The notes: generated from the sequence alone by a model not told the origin. A stretch of 64,000 nucleotides of DNA from Vibrio pomeroyi (GCA_041879425.1 CP090854.1:3100001-3164000), one strand, 5' to 3'; positions 30,639-40,604 are shown, numbered from the stretch's first letter. Numbers and translations: made by a program.

Positions 30639-31868
30639 ATGGCCAAAGTTTCACTGGAAAAAGAAAAAATAAAAATTCTACTTCTAGAAGGTCTTCACCC
30701 TTCTTCTGTAGAAGTACTGCAAGCTGCTGGTTACACAAATATTGAGTACCACAAAGGCTCGCTACCGGAAGATGAACTTCTTGAAGCAGTTAAAGATGCT
30801 CACTTCATTGGTATCCGTTCTCGCACAAACATCTCCCAAGAAGTGATTGATGCGGCTGAAAAGCTGGTTGCGGTTGGTTGTTTCTGTATTGGTACTAACC
30901 AAGTCAACCTTCAAGCAGCAGCAAAGCGCGGCATCCCTGTGTTCAATGCACCATTCTCAAACACTCGAAGTGTTGCTGAGCTAGTTCTTGGTCAGGTTCT
31001 ATTGCTACTTCGTGGCATTCCAGAAAAGAACGCTCTTGCGCACCGTGGCATTTGGAAAAAGAGTGCAGACAACTCTTACGAGGCTCGTGGTAAGCGTTTA
31101 GGTATTATTGGTTACGGTCACATTGGTACTCAACTGGGTATTATTGCGGAAAACCTTGGTATGCGCGTTTACTTCTACGACATCGAAAACAAGCTATCTT
31201 TGGGTAACGCAACACAAGTTCATACCATGACTGAACTGTTGAATAAGTGTGATGTGATCTCTTTACACGTCCCTGAAACCAACGAAACTAAGAACATGAT
31301 GGATAAAGAAGAGTTCGAGCGCATGAAGCCTGGTTCTATCTTTATCAACGCAGCGCGTGGCACAGTGGTAGACATTCCAGCTCTGTGTGGCGCTCTAGAT
31401 TCTGGTCACCTTGCAGGTGCAGCGATCGACGTTTTCCCAACAGAACCAAAAACCAATGCAGACCCGTTTGAGTCGCCATTGATGCAGTTCGACAACGTGA
31501 TTCTTACGCCTCACGTAGGTGGTTCAACTCAGGAAGCGCAAGAGAACATCGGTGTTGAAGTGGCTGGCAAGCTAGCGAAATACTCAGATAACGGTTCTAC
31601 GCTATCAAGTGTTAACTTCCCAGAGGTATCTCTACCGCTACACACGGGCACGTCTCGTTTGCTGCACATTCACGAAAACCGCCCTGGTATCCTAACTCAG
31701 ATTAACACCATCTTCGCTGAAGAAGGCATCAACATCGCGGGTCAGTACCTACAGACTGCAGCTGATATGGGTTATGTAGTTATCGATGTAGAAGCAGATC
31801 GTTCAGAAGAAGCACTGCTTAAACTGAAAGAGATCGAAGGCACAATCCGTGCTCGTCTACTTCACTAA
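30639..31868 (+). CDS. serA: D-3-phosphoglycerate dehydrogenase
   Basis: SerA oxidises 3-phosphoglycerate, first step of serine synthesis, and is inhibited by serine. The ATG at 30639, after AAGGACGAG, gives 409 residues starting MAKVSLEKEKIKILLLEGLH as in E. coli. Visible are the NAD-binding GYGHIGTQLG (near residue 158), AARGTVVDIPAL, the catalytic His in LTPHVGGSTQEAQ and a C-terminal ACT domain for serine binding (HENRPGILTQINTIFAEEGINI). The 261-bp gap upstream contains the rpiA terminator. Confidence 0.98.
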   Translation: MAKVSLEKEKIKILLLEGLHPSSVEVLQAAGYTNIEYHKGSLPEDELLEAVKDAHFIGIRSRTNISQEVIDAAEKLVAVGCFCIGTNQVNLQAAAKRGIPVFNAPFSNTRSVAELVLGQVLLLLRGIPEKNALAHRGIWKKSADNSYEARGKRLGIIGYGHIGTQLGIIAENLGMRVYFYDIENKLSLGNATQVHTMTELLNKCDVISLHVPETNETKNMMDKEEFERMKPGSIFINAARGTVVDIPALCGALDSGHLAGAAIDVFPTEPKTNADPFESPLMQFDNVILTPHVGGSTQEAQENIGVEVAGKLAKYSDNGSTLSSVNFPEVSLPLHTGTSRLLHIHENRPGILTQINTIFAEEGINIAGQYLQTAADMGYVVIDVEADRSEEALLKLKEIEGTIRARLLH

Positions 31869-31895
31869 TCATCGAACTCGATATTAGTAAAAACA

Positions 31896-31923
31896 AAAGG
31901 GCTCTCATGATGAGAGCCTTTTT
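31896..31923 (+). terminator. Terminator after serA
   Basis: GGCTCTCAT / ATGAGAGCC stem with a single-base centre followed by five T residues; an A-rich side makes it partly bidirectional for the convergent yggE. Confidence 0.85.
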
Positions 31924-31985
31924 AGTATTTGGCCTATCGTAGGTAATTAGATCATCATGATCCAAAAGCCTCTATAGCACTGTCA

Positions 31986-32699
31986 TTACTCTTCGATCTG
32001 GTAGATCACATTAACGCGATCGCGAATGGTGATCGTTGAGTCTTCATAAGAGTTCGACTCTGTTCTCGCATCCATCGCCATTGAACGCATTAGCACAGGC
32101 TGAGAAGATTGTGCGTTGTAATCGACACGCCAAACATCACCTAGCTCACGCTCAAAACCACTCGCTAATGATTTCGCTTTCGAGCGCGCATCCTTGATGG
32201 CTTCTAAACGCGCTTGTTCTTGATACTTAGCTTGATCACGAACTTGAAGCTGAATGTTGTCGATCTGATTAATGCCTTCTCCAATCGCAATATCCATGTA
32301 CTCATTAAGATTAGCTAGCTCATTCACTTGAACGGTCACATTACGTGAAGCGCGGTAGCCTACCAATTCTGGTTTACCATCTTTTGGATAGTGATATTGA
32401 GGAGATAGGTACAGGTTAGAGCTGTGTACGCTCGTCTCATCGACACCGGCTTGATGCAGTTTATTGAGAAAGCCAGTCACTACTTTATCAACGGTATTTT
32501 TAGCTTGTTCAGCAGTCATCGTCGATTCCACGACTCTAACAGAGAATGTCGCCATATCTGGTGTTGCGATCACTTCACCGTAGCCCGTCGTTGAAATATG
32601 CGGGAAGGATGGAGAGTCAGCCAATGATGGAAAACTCACAGCACTCAACGCTGCAGTAAGAGTAAGAGACGTTGCTAACATCTTTGGTGCAAACTTCAT
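31986..32699 (-). CDS. yggE: SIMPL-domain periplasmic protein YggE
   Basis: YggE (DUF541/SIMPL) is reported to lower oxidative stress in E. coli; its biochemical activity is unknown. The 237-residue product has a signal peptide (MKFAPKMLATSLTLTAALSAVSFPSLA, cut before DSPS). The SIMPL pattern follows: ISTTGYGEVIATPDMATFSVRV, VHSSNLYLSPQYHY, YRASRNVTVQV and KSLASGFERELGDVWRV. It lies between serA and argP, as in E. coli. Confidence 0.93.
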   Translation of the reverse strand: MKFAPKMLATSLTLTAALSAVSFPSLADSPSFPHISTTGYGEVIATPDMATFSVRVVESTMTAEQAKNTVDKVVTGFLNKLHQAGVDETSVHSSNLYLSPQYHYPKDGKPELVGYRASRNVTVQVNELANLNEYMDIAIGEGINQIDNIQLQVRDQAKYQEQARLEAIKDARSKAKSLASGFERELGDVWRVDYNAQSSQPVLMRSMAMDARTESNSYEDSTITIRDRVNVIYQIEE

Positions 32700-32809
32700 T
32701 AGGTAGACCTGTGCTAAACAAATGTACTTTCATCATAGAGCAATTTGCCGTTTAGCCAATCCTGGTGCCGAACTTCTAACAGAACTTTGACGCTGAAAAA
32801 ACCAACAAT

Positions 32810-33709
32810 TTACTGAGGTAAGTGGTTGTGAGCAAAACCTAATATCGCTTGAGATATCTCTTTGAGTACCCCACTTTCAAGCTGCCAGTGGTGCCAATAG
32901 ATACGATAAGACAACAAAAAACCGGGCGTAATATCGATCAATACACCGGACTCTAGCTCATCGATGATCTGCAACCGAGGGATCAAGCAATAGGCAACAC
33001 CTGACAACGCTAAACGCACAAATGCTTCCGAGCTGCCGACTGTGTGATTGATTACGCTGTCCCTTGGTACGTTAAAGTGATCGTGCAGAAACTTCTTATG
33101 CAGATCATCGTATTGGTCATAAGAAACCGCCGGTGCCTTGCTTAATGTGGCATAGTTTACGCCTTCAGAAAAATATCGCTGATGGAAGTCAGGGCTCGCC
33201 ACACACACATAATCCATCCTGCCAAGATAGTCAGCACTGCAACCGGGGATCGCTTGAGACTCTAAACTGATTGCACCAGCAACCTCACCACTTTTAATCT
33301 TATCAATGGTTCTCGCTTCACCATGAATCGCGAGGTTCAGTTCCACTTGGCGAGACTTCATCACATCCGATAATGCAGGCAACAACCATGTCGCTAAGCT
33401 ATCTGCATTGGTAGCAATAGAGATTGATAAAGGTTGGGCGCTATCTTCGTTCATCAACTCTGGCACCAGTTCATGCTCTAACAAACGAACCCGGCGATAC
33501 AAACCCAATAACTTTTTCCCTGCAGGAGTCGGCCTAGGCGGGTTTTCTCTCACCAAAGCAGGCTGAGCTAACCACTTTTCTAGCTGTTTGATGCGTTGAG
33601 ACACCGCAGACTGGGAGATGTATAACTGCTCCGCAGCCCTTTCGAAGCTACGTTGTTTCACCACAGCATCCAGTGCTTCTATCCATTTATAATCCAATCC
33701 ACGCATCAA
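32810..33709 (-). CDS. argP: LysR-type regulator ArgP (IciA)
   Basis: ArgP activates the arginine exporter gene argO and other genes in response to arginine and lysine. The 299-residue protein begins with the winged helix-turn-helix ([33 protein letters not shown], residues about 9-41) and has the ArgP-specific [18 protein letters not shown] after the linker. The target gene argO is divergent across 139 bp, the arrangement expected for direct control. Confidence 0.96.
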   Translation of the reverse strand: MMRGLDYKWIEALDAVVKQRSFERAAEQLYISQSAVSQRIKQLEKWLAQPALVRENPPRPTPAGKKLLGLYRRVRLLEHELVPELMNEDSAQPLSISIATNADSLATWLLPALSDVMKSRQVELNLAIHGEARTIDKIKSGEVAGAISLESQAIPGCSADYLGRMDYVCVASPDFHQRYFSEGVNYATLSKAPAVSYDQYDDLHKKFLHDHFNVPRDSVINHTVGSSEAFVRLALSGVAYCLIPRLQIIDELESGVLIDITPGFLLSYRIYWHHWQLESGVLKEISQAILGFAHNHLPQ

Positions 33710-33848
33710 TTCGATTCCTTTTTAAGCTAACTTAACCCTACATTAGCAACTCTAATAATAGATTAAAATCATTAATTATACTTATTCTAAGGGTCGGAGT
33801 ATCTTCGCCATATAGCACGTAAATATCGTTAAATAAGTGGAGGTTAAA

Positions 33849-34478
33849 ATGAGTTTTTGGGTTTTATTACAAGGTTTTGGTCTAGGGGCAAGCATGATTA
33901 TCCCTATTGGCGCTCAGAATGCGTACGTCCTAAATCAAGGAATAAAGCGCAACCACCATTTAACCACAGCGACAATTTGTAGCCTGCTCGACACTCTGTT
34001 TATCTCATTGGGTATTTTTGGTGGCGGTGCGATTCTGTCGCAAAATGAATTGCTACTCACCTCAGTGACGTTAGGCGGTATCGCTTTTCTAACCGTGTAT
34101 GGTTTGTTATCACTGCGCAGTGCCTTTAAAGCGCGCTCAAGCGAGGAGTCAAAAGGAGAGATACTGGCTCGTGGTAAGCGCACCGTTATTTTGGGCGCCT
34201 TGGCGGTGACAGTATTAAACCCACACCTATATTTGGATACGGTGGTGATTCTTGGTTCGATTGGCGGACAGTTTGAAGGTAACGACAGAATTGCTTTTGC
34301 TATGGGAACCATCTTGGCTTCATTTGTTTGGTTTTACTCTCTGTCACTGGGCGCAGCAAAGCTAGGCCCAACGCTATCTAAACCGAAGGTTAAGAAAGGC
34401 ATTGATATCGCAGTAGCGACCATGATGTTCGCTATTGCTGCTGTGCTTACCAATGGACTGATCGAGCAATACTGGTAA
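33849..34478 (+). CDS. argO: Arginine exporter ArgO (LysE family)
   Basis: ArgO exports arginine and its toxic analogue canavanine across the inner membrane. The frame opens at 33837, but GGAGG at 33838-33842 places the start at the ATG at 33849, giving 209 residues. The N-terminal LysE motif GFGLGASMIIPIGAQNAYVLNQG and about six membrane helices are visible, with the LNPHLYLDTVVILGS motif in the middle. Divergent from argP. Confidence 0.95.
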   Translation: MSFWVLLQGFGLGASMIIPIGAQNAYVLNQGIKRNHHLTTATICSLLDTLFISLGIFGGGAILSQNELLLTSVTLGGIAFLTVYGLLSLRSAFKARSSEESKGEILARGKRTVILGALAVTVLNPHLYLDTVVILGSIGGQFEGNDRIAFAMGTILASFVWFYSLSLGAAKLGPTLSKPKVKKGIDIAVATMMFAIAAVLTNGLIEQYW

Positions 34479-34544
34479 TCACTTAAAGAACAGAGGCTAC
34501 CAACCAAGCCAGAGATGCCATGAGTGACTCATTGATATAATGAA

Positions 34545-35066
34545 TTAAGCTAGAATGACCCGAATTTTGTTGTTCAGTTCACTCAACGCAGCTTCAAGGC
34601 TTGGTTCAGGTTGGCTCAAGTGATTTATCAAGGTCATGAAATAGCTATCCATAATCAATGGCATTTTTTCAGAAATAGAAGCATCGACATTAACCGTCTG
34701 AAAGAGTGCCTGATCAAAGGTACGATAATAGTCTAAATCCCAAATGACCTCTTTGAGTAACGCTCGACTTAACTCAACATTATCAAAATAATAGCGATAG
34801 TAGTGTTCAATCAGCGAGATACCTACATCCACAGCACGTTTATCTTGCTCAGCCGCTAACACCTCCTGACCAATCTTTTCCAACTGCGATAGCATCCCTT
34901 CTCGAAGAATCGTCAGCTTGGTTTCAAAATGACTAAACACCGTGCCATCTGCCACACCCGCGTGACGAGCGATCTGGCGAGTTGTGGTGTTGTCATAACC
35001 ATTTTCCCCAAACAACTCCCAAGCAGACGCTAAGATCTTCTGTTTCGTTATCTCTCTCTTACTCAC
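34545..35066 (-). CDS. TetR-family transcriptional repressor
   Basis: A 173-residue TetR-type protein starting at GTG (MSKREITKQKILASAWELFGENGYDNTTTRQIARHAGVADGTVFSHFETKLTIL), with the helix-turn-helix at about residues 27-46. The C-terminal ligand domain is short and has no family I recognise. It is divergent from an 80-residue membrane protein gene; their shared promoter region has two perfect palindromes, so it probably represses that gene and perhaps itself. The ligand is unknown. Confidence 0.88.
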   Translation of the reverse strand: MSKREITKQKILASAWELFGENGYDNTTTRQIARHAGVADGTVFSHFETKLTILREGMLSQLEKIGQEVLAAEQDKRAVDVGISLIEHYYRYYFDNVELSRALLKEVIWDLDYYRTFDQALFQTVNVDASISEKMPLIMDSYFMTLINHLSQPEPSLEAALSELNNKIRVILA

Positions 35067-35095
35067 GAAAATACACCCTTCTCAAATCAAGCTTG

Positions 35096-35165
35096 ATCAT
35101 ACTCTTAGTGCTCTAATTTGACAAATTGAGCGCGCTCAATTATAAAAAATGAGCATGCTCATTTT
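35096..35165. promoter_or_regulatory. Divergent promoters with two TetR-type operators
   Basis: Plus-strand promoter: TTGACA (35118-35123), 17-bp spacer, TATAAA (35141-35146). Minus-strand promoter: TTGTCA (35124-35119), 17-bp spacer, TATGAT (35101-35096). The two -35 boxes share the same bases. Operator 1, ATTGAGCGCGCTCAAT (35125-35140), fills the plus-strand spacer; operator 2 (35146-35165, core GAGCATGCTC) covers the start region. Both share GAGC..GCTC half-sites. Confidence 0.8.
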
Positions 35166-35183
35166 AACTTTGGAGATACGGAC

Positions 35184-35426
35184 ATGATGAAGATATTAAA
35201 CCGACTGGGACAAGTGCTGATTTTTCTGCCCACGATATTTTGCTTCTCTTACCTACTTCGACCACTACTGATGATGATTTTGATTCCTGGCGGTTTATGT
35301 TTATTGGCTATTTTGGGAGGACAAGAAGTAAGAAAGCCCTTATATGCGATGTTGAAAGCATCGTTGTGGCCAACGTCGAGTAGAACGCGAAATAAGGAGA
35401 TACAAAGAAAAGAAGCTAAACAGTGA
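35184..35426 (+). CDS. Small inner-membrane protein, TetR-controlled
   Basis: I do not recognise this 80-residue protein. It has a hydrophobic N-terminal half, with segments at about residues 9-24 (VLIFLPTIFCFSYLLR) and 27-44 (LLMMILIPGGLCLLAIL), and a basic tail (SSRTRNKEIQRKEAKQ) likely cytoplasmic. GGAGAT precedes the two ATGs. A near-consensus promoter under two palindromes suggests it is tightly repressed and strongly induced on some signal. It may be an envelope or transport accessory protein; no function can be assigned. Confidence 0.75.
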   Translation: MMKILNRLGQVLIFLPTIFCFSYLLRPLLMMILIPGGLCLLAILGGQEVRKPLYAMLKASLWPTSSRTRNKEIQRKEAKQ

Positions 35427-35461
35427 TAACAACGAACAGGATTAGTGATATTGAAAATAAC

Positions 35462-35497
35462 AAAAAAGGCGGAAAACCTAAGTTATCCGCCTTTCGT
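35462..35497 (-). terminator. Terminator after mscS
   Basis: AAAGGCGGA / TCCGCCTTT stem with a 12-nt loop, followed on the minus strand by six T residues; it can also end the small plus-strand gene upstream. Confidence 0.8.
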
Positions 35498-35533
35498 TAT
35501 AAAAGCTTACCGCTGTAAAAGCCGATTAAAGAA

Positions 35534-36400
35534 TTAAGCTTCTACTTTATTCATGTGCACATCCATTTGTGGGAATGGAATTTCGATACCTTCTTTATCC
35601 AAGCCTTCTTTTATTGCTTGCATCAGGTCGAAGTAAACATTCCAGTACTCTGCAGTGCTAACCCATGGGCGAACCACGAAGTTAACTGAAGAGTCAGCAA
35701 GTGTGTGAACACCCACTTGAACGCCTGGTTCTTTCAATACGCGCTCATCAGATTCACAGATCTTAGTCAGAAGTTCTTTGGTCTTTTGTAGATCAGCACC
35801 GTAAGAAACACCGATCATTAGGTCGATACGACGTGTGTCATGACGTGAGTAGTTCGTGATTGGGCTACCGATAACGCTGCCGTTTGGTACCACAACCATT
35901 TTGTTGTCAGGTGTTGTTAGAACAGTTTGGAAGATTTGAATTGAATCAACTGAACCCGCTACACCACCGATTTCCACGTAGTCGCCAGACTTGAATGGAC
36001 GGAACGCAACAATAAGTACACCAGCAGCAAAGTTAGATAGTGAGCCTTGTAGAGCCAGACCGATAGCTAAACCAGCCGCACCAATTACAGCAACGACAGA
36101 TGCTGTTTGAACACCTAAGCGACCAAGAGCTGCAATTAGAACAATAACAAATAACAAGTAACGAACTAAGCCATGGATAAACTCGACAACCGCTCGGTCC
36201 ATTTTCTTCTTCTGAAGAACCTTAGACACGCTATTCGCTACTGCTTTAACGATTAAGTTACCAATAAATAGAATAACGAGCGCAGAAATAATGTTTACAC
36301 CGTATTGAATAAACAAATCTGAGTTATCCGTTAACCATTGTTCTGCATTTGAAAGACCATCCACAAGCGGGGTCTCAATCGTTGTAGAACTCTCAGCCAT
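35534..36400 (-). CDS. mscS: Small-conductance mechanosensitive channel MscS
   Basis: MscS opens under membrane tension to release solutes after hypo-osmotic shock. The ATG at 36400 is preferred, because the one at 36409 overlaps the GAGG ribosome site; the product is then 288 residues. Three membrane helices are followed by the pore helix TM3 AAGLAIGLALQGSLSNFAAGVLI with its Gly/Ala packing pattern, and by the cytoplasmic beta and cage domains (VEIGGVAGSVDSIQIF, VVPNGSVIGSPITNYS). It lies between argO and fbaA, as in E. coli. Of the 378 bp to fbaA, only the fbaA terminator is recognisable. Confidence 0.96.
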   Translation of the reverse strand: MAESSTTIETPLVDGLSNAEQWLTDNSDLFIQYGVNIISALVILFIGNLIVKAVANSVSKVLQKKKMDRAVVEFIHGLVRYLLFVIVLIAALGRLGVQTASVVAVIGAAGLAIGLALQGSLSNFAAGVLIVAFRPFKSGDYVEIGGVAGSVDSIQIFQTVLTTPDNKMVVVPNGSVIGSPITNYSRHDTRRIDLMIGVSYGADLQKTKELLTKICESDERVLKEPGVQVGVHTLADSSVNFVVRPWVSTAEYWNVYFDLMQAIKEGLDKEGIEIPFPQMDVHMNKVEA

Positions 36401-36721
36401 AATGTGCATCCTCTATGTAATATGCTATGAGCTAAACTGCCTTAAGCCAAACCTACCAAACAACAAAGCAAACAGTTTAATTTCTGTTAAGTCATTGTGT
36501 TAAAAGTAAATTCAAGCCAAGTCCTTTTTTATAAACTGAACCAAGTCCAGTTTTTCGGCACGATATCCTATCTTTGACAGATTGCAAAGTCATATTTATG
36601 TAAGCTTTTGAAATAATAAAACTTACTGATAAACACAAATACCGATAACTAAAAGACTACGAAATTTATTCACCGCACGCTAGGTTTTTCACATAATTAA
36701 TACAAGTTTTTATCAGACATA

Positions 36722-36752
36722 AAAAAACCCGCTCAATGAGCGGGTTTTTAAA
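36722..36752 (-). terminator. Terminator after fbaA
   Basis: Perfect 12-bp stem AAAAACCCGCTC / GAGCGGGTTTTT with a three-base loop and further T residues on the minus strand. Confidence 0.9.
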
Positions 36753-36778
36753 ACTTAAAGAGTACTTAATTCAAAGAA

Positions 36779-37855
36779 TTATAGTACGTCTACAGCGTTA
36801 AGGTCAGCAAATGCTTTCTCTAGACGAGCAACCATTGAAGCTTGACCAGCACGTAGCCATACGCGTGGATCGTAGTACTTCTTGTTTGGAGCAGCTTCGC
36901 CAGTTGGGTTGCCGATTTGACCTTGTAGGAAATCGAAGTTGTCAGCAGAGTACTGACGGATACCGTCCCAAGTTGCCCATTGTGTATCAGTATCGATGTT
37001 CATTTTGATAACACCGTAGCCGATAGACTCTTGGATTTCTGCTTCAGAAGAACCAGAACCACCGTGGAATACGAAGTTTAGAGCGTTAGGTGCGATACCG
37101 AACTTCTCTGCACAGTATGCTTGAGAATCACGTAGGATAGTTGGAGTAAGTACAACGTTACCAGCTTGGTAAACACCGTGTACGTTACCGAAAGAAGCAG
37201 CGATAGTGAAACGTGGGCTAACAGCCATTAGTTTCTCGTATGCGTATGCTACGTCTTCTGGAGAAGTGTAAAGCTCAGATGCGTCCATATCAGAGTTATC
37301 TACGCCGTCTTCTTCACCACCAGTACAACCAAGTTCGATCTCGATTGTCATGTTCATTTTAGCCATGCGCTCTAGGTACTTAGCACATGTTTCGATGTTC
37401 TCTTCTAGAGACTCTTCAGAAAGGTCTAGCATGTGAGAAGAGAATAGAGGCTTACCAGTTTGTGCGAAGAACTCTTCACCAGCGTCTAGTAGACCGTCGA
37501 TCCATGGAAGAAGTTTCTTAGCAGCGTGGTCAGTATGTAGAATAACTGGAACACCGTAAGCTTCAGCTACAGCGTGTACGTATTTTGCACCAGCTACAGC
37601 GCCAAGAACTTGTGCGCCTTGACCTTCAAGTTTAACGCCTTTACCTGCGAAGAATGCAGCGCCACCGTTAGAGAACTGAACAACTACTGGAGCTTTAACT
37701 TTAGCAGCTGCTTCTAGTACTGCGTTTACAGAGTCAGTACCAACAACGTTTACAGCAGGAAGAGCAAATTTGTTTTCTTTTGCTACTTCAAATACTTTCT
37801 GTACGTCATCGCCAGAAATCACACCAGGTTTTACAAAATCGAAGATCTTAGACAT
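36779..37855 (-). CDS. fbaA: Class II fructose-bisphosphate aldolase
   Basis: FbaA is the zinc-dependent aldolase of glycolysis and gluconeogenesis. The 358-residue protein has the class II metal site VILHTDHAAKKLLPWIDGLL (near residues 107-126), the second signature ELGCTGGEEDGVDNSD, and the FHGGSGSSEAEI phosphate loop. It follows pgk on the minus strand, with an intervening pgk terminator and GCAAWCGTTT-type motifs upstream. Confidence 0.98.
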   Translation of the reverse strand: MSKIFDFVKPGVISGDDVQKVFEVAKENKFALPAVNVVGTDSVNAVLEAAAKVKAPVVVQFSNGGAAFFAGKGVKLEGQGAQVLGAVAGAKYVHAVAEAYGVPVILHTDHAAKKLLPWIDGLLDAGEEFFAQTGKPLFSSHMLDLSEESLEENIETCAKYLERMAKMNMTIEIELGCTGGEEDGVDNSDMDASELYTSPEDVAYAYEKLMAVSPRFTIAASFGNVHGVYQAGNVVLTPTILRDSQAYCAEKFGIAPNALNFVFHGGSGSSEAEIQESIGYGVIKMNIDTDTQWATWDGIRQYSADNFDFLQGQIGNPTGEAAPNKKYYDPRVWLRAGQASMVARLEKAFADLNAVDVL

Positions 37856-37913
37856 GGAAATAGTCCTATTTATTCTATCGTTTTAAGATTAAAAAACTTA
37901 AGTTCAAAAACTT

Positions 37914-37973
37914 GCAATCGTTTGCTCACAACTTATGCCATTCTAGCAAAAAAGTGTGATATGCAGCAAACGT
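37914..37973. promoter_or_regulatory. LacI-family-type operator motifs before fbaA
   Basis: GCAATCGTTTGC (37914-37925) is one mismatch from the perfect palindrome GCAAACGTTTGC. A second partial site GCAAACGTT begins at about 37966. LacI-family regulators such as PurR and Cra bind sites of this form. Confidence 0.4.
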
Positions 37974-37975
37974 TA

Positions 37976-38001
37976 AAAGGCGAGATTCGCATCTCGCCTT
38001 T
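37976..38001 (-). terminator. Terminator after pgk
   Basis: Perfect 11-bp stem AAAGGCGAGAT / ATCTCGCCTTT with a 4-base loop; only a short T-run follows on the minus strand. Confidence 0.75.
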
Positions 38002-38010
38002 CTAAATCAA

Positions 38011-39174
38011 TTATGCTTTAGCACGCTCTTCAAGCATTGCTACTGCAGGAAGTACTTTACCTTCAACGAACTCAAGGAAAGCGCCGCCGCCAGTAGAGAT
38101 GTAAGAAACGTCAGCTTTGATACCGAACTTGTCGATAGCTGCTAGCGTGTCACCACCACCTGCTACTGAGAAACCTGCAGACTCAGCGATTGCTTTAGAG
38201 ATACCCGCTGTACCCGCTTCGAAGTTTTTGAATTCGAATACGCCTACAGGGCCGTTCCAAAGGATAGTTTTTGCGTTGCCGATGATTTCAGCTAGTGCAG
38301 CAGTTGAATCTGGGCCAAGGTCGAAGATCATGTCGTCGTCTTGTACTTCAGAAACGTGCTTGATTTCAGCTTCTGCGTTTTCGTCGAATGCTTTAGCACA
38401 TGCAACGTCAGTCGCTACTGGAATAGCACACTCTTTCATTAGCTTCTGAGCCGTTTCAACTAGGTCAGCTTCGTATAGAGACTTACCTACGTTGTGGCCT
38501 TCAGCTGCGATGAATGTGTTCGCGATACCACCACCAACAACAAGTTGGTCAGCGATTTTAGATAGAGACTCAAGAACTGTTAGCTTAGTCGATACTTTAG
38601 AACCACCAACGATAGCAACTAGCGGACGCTCTGGGTTATCCATTGCTTTGCCAAGAGCTTCAAGCTCAGCAGCAAGAAGAGGACCTGCACATGCTACAGG
38701 AGCGTGAGTACCAACACCGTGAGTAGATGCTTGTGCACGGTGAGCTGTACCGAATGCGTCCATCACGAAGATGTCACATAGCGCAGCGTACTGCTTAGAA
38801 AGTGCTTCTTCGTTCTTCTTCTCACCTTCGTTGAAACGAACATTTTCAAGAACAACTAGTTCACCAGCGTTTAGCTCTAGGCCGTTTAGGTAATCTTTAG
38901 CTAGTTTAACTTCGCAGTCTAGTGCGTCGTTTAGGTAGTTAACTACAGGAGCTAGAGAGAACTCTTCGTTGTATTCGCCTTCAGTAGGACGACCAAGGTG
39001 AGAAGTAACCATTACTTTTGCACCAGCTTCTAGGCAAAGCTTGATAGTTGGTAGAGATGCTAGGATACGTGCATCTGAAGTTACTTTACCGTCTTTTACT
39101 GGTACGTTTAGGTCAGCACGGATAAATACGCGTTTACCTGCAAGTTCCAGGTCAGTCATCTTGATCACAGACAT
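38011..39174 (-). CDS. pgk: Phosphoglycerate kinase
   Basis: Pgk makes ATP from 1,3-bisphosphoglycerate. The ATG at 39174, after GAGAGGA, gives 387 residues beginning [20 protein letters not shown]. The substrate-binding [28 protein letters not shown], the hinge and nucleotide site GGGIANTFI and WNGPVGVFE, and the C-terminal [10 protein letters not shown] loop are present. It lies between epd and fbaA, the gapB-pgk-fba order of E. coli. Confidence 0.98.
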   Translation of the reverse strand: MSVIKMTDLELAGKRVFIRADLNVPVKDGKVTSDARILASLPTIKLCLEAGAKVMVTSHLGRPTEGEYNEEFSLAPVVNYLNDALDCEVKLAKDYLNGLELNAGELVVLENVRFNEGEKKNEEALSKQYAALCDIFVMDAFGTAHRAQASTHGVGTHAPVACAGPLLAAELEALGKAMDNPERPLVAIVGGSKVSTKLTVLESLSKIADQLVVGGGIANTFIAAEGHNVGKSLYEADLVETAQKLMKECAIPVATDVACAKAFDENAEAEIKHVSEVQDDDMIFDLGPDSTAALAEIIGNAKTILWNGPVGVFEFKNFEAGTAGISKAIAESAGFSVAGGGDTLAAIDKFGIKADVSYISTGGGAFLEFVEGKVLPAVAMLEERAKA

Positions 39175-39340
39175 GATTTGTCCTCTCAAATTTAAATAAA
39201 AATAAAGTTTTGGAAACTCAGCAACCCTGCTAAGCCTATAAATTATTCAACTGGTAATTCTTTAACTACTCGTAATATGTGGACACTTAGCATTTATTTC
39301 AAGCTAAAAAATAAATAATCCGCACATTTGCTTCTAGGTC

Positions 39341-40390
39341 TTACTTCTTGCCTTCAGAAGCTTGCATTGCGAGAACCGTATCCAGCATTCGGTTCGCAAA
39401 GCCCCATTCATTGTCACACCACACTAGCATTTTTACTAAGTGGCCGTTGCTCACTCGAGTTTGTGAACCATCGACGATTGCGCTATGGGGATCGTGATTA
39501 AAGTCGATGGAAACGAGCGGCGCTTCAGTATAGTCAACTATATTGTGTAATGTACACTGGGACGCATTAACAATGGTTTGATTTACGTCATTAACTTTCA
39601 CATTTGTATTAATTGTGACACTTAAATCCATCGCTGTTACGTTTACCGTTGGTACACGCACAGATATCGCTTCGAACTTGTTAGAAAATTTCGGGAAGAT
39701 TCTTTCAATACCTTTATGCAATTTGGTATCGACAGGAATGATGGATTGGCTCGCAGCTCGAGTACGGCGAAGGTCGCTGTGGTACGCATCAATCACTTGT
39801 TGATCATTCATTGAAGAGTGAATCGTTGTGATAGTACCGGACTCGATGCCAAAGGCGTCATCAAGAACCTTAATGATAGGAACAATACAGTTGGTGGTGC
39901 ATGAACCGTTGGAAACGATTCGATGGTCTGCCTCGATGGTATCGTGATTCACGCCATAGATAATGGTGTTATCAAGATCATTAGCACCAGGATGTGAAAA
40001 CAGTACCTTTTTCGCCCCAGCAGCTATGTGCGCTAGGCCGTCAGCTCGGCAACCGTAAACACCGGTACAGTCGAGTACAATATCCACCTCAAGATCACGC
40101 CAAGGCAACAACTCGATATCAGCAAGGTGCAAGATACGAATCGTGTCAAAATCACCTTTATCTTCCGCACCAATGCCGTGATGGACATAGATGTGCTCTT
40201 GGTCGTTGGAGATCTTCTTACCGAAGCGGCCGTGACTGGTGTCGTACTGCAATAGGTGAGCCATAGCGTCAGGCTGAGCAAGCTCATTGACAGCTACTAC
40301 TTTGATTTGTTGGCTTTTGCCACTTTCATAAACAGCGCGTAACACATTACGCCCTATTCTTCCAAATCCGTTTATCGCGACTTTTAGCAT
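39341..40390 (-). CDS. epd: D-erythrose-4-phosphate dehydrogenase
   Basis: Epd oxidises erythrose 4-phosphate to 4-phosphoerythronate, an early step of pyridoxal phosphate synthesis. The ATG at 40390 gives [19 protein letters not shown], the GAPDH-like NAD-binding start; product 349 residues. The catalytic Cys is in [13 protein letters not shown]. Clear alignment with Epd rather than GapA comes from [30 protein letters not shown] and [22 protein letters not shown]. It precedes pgk on the same strand. Confidence 0.95.
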   Translation of the reverse strand: MLKVAINGFGRIGRNVLRAVYESGKSQQIKVVAVNELAQPDAMAHLLQYDTSHGRFGKKISNDQEHIYVHHGIGAEDKGDFDTIRILHLADIELLPWRDLEVDIVLDCTGVYGCRADGLAHIAAGAKKVLFSHPGANDLDNTIIYGVNHDTIEADHRIVSNGSCTTNCIVPIIKVLDDAFGIESGTITTIHSSMNDQQVIDAYHSDLRRTRAASQSIIPVDTKLHKGIERIFPKFSNKFEAISVRVPTVNVTAMDLSVTINTNVKVNDVNQTIVNASQCTLHNIVDYTEAPLVSIDFNHDPHSAIVDGSQTRVSNGHLVKMLVWCDNEWGFANRMLDTVLAMQASEGKK

Positions 40391-40536
40391 AGTTCCGTAC
40401 ATCTAACCAAAATTTCGTGCAACAGATGATAACTGAATCCTACCCAAAAGGCATTACTTGAATAACTCAGCCTACTTAGGACAGATTGATCTGCTGCGTA
40501 TAAAGATGAGTCTAGGAGAAAACAAACCCCAGATAC

Positions 40537-40566
40537 AAAAAACCGAGCTCAGCGCTCGGTTTTTTC
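40537..40566 (-). terminator. Terminator after tktA
   Basis: ACCGAGC / GCTCGGT stem with a TCAGC loop flanked by A- and T-runs, usable on both strands; on the minus strand it lies just after tktA. Confidence 0.85.
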
Positions 40567-40604
40567 TTTCATTTAACAGTTAGCACAAGGCCATCAGTCA
40601 ATGA

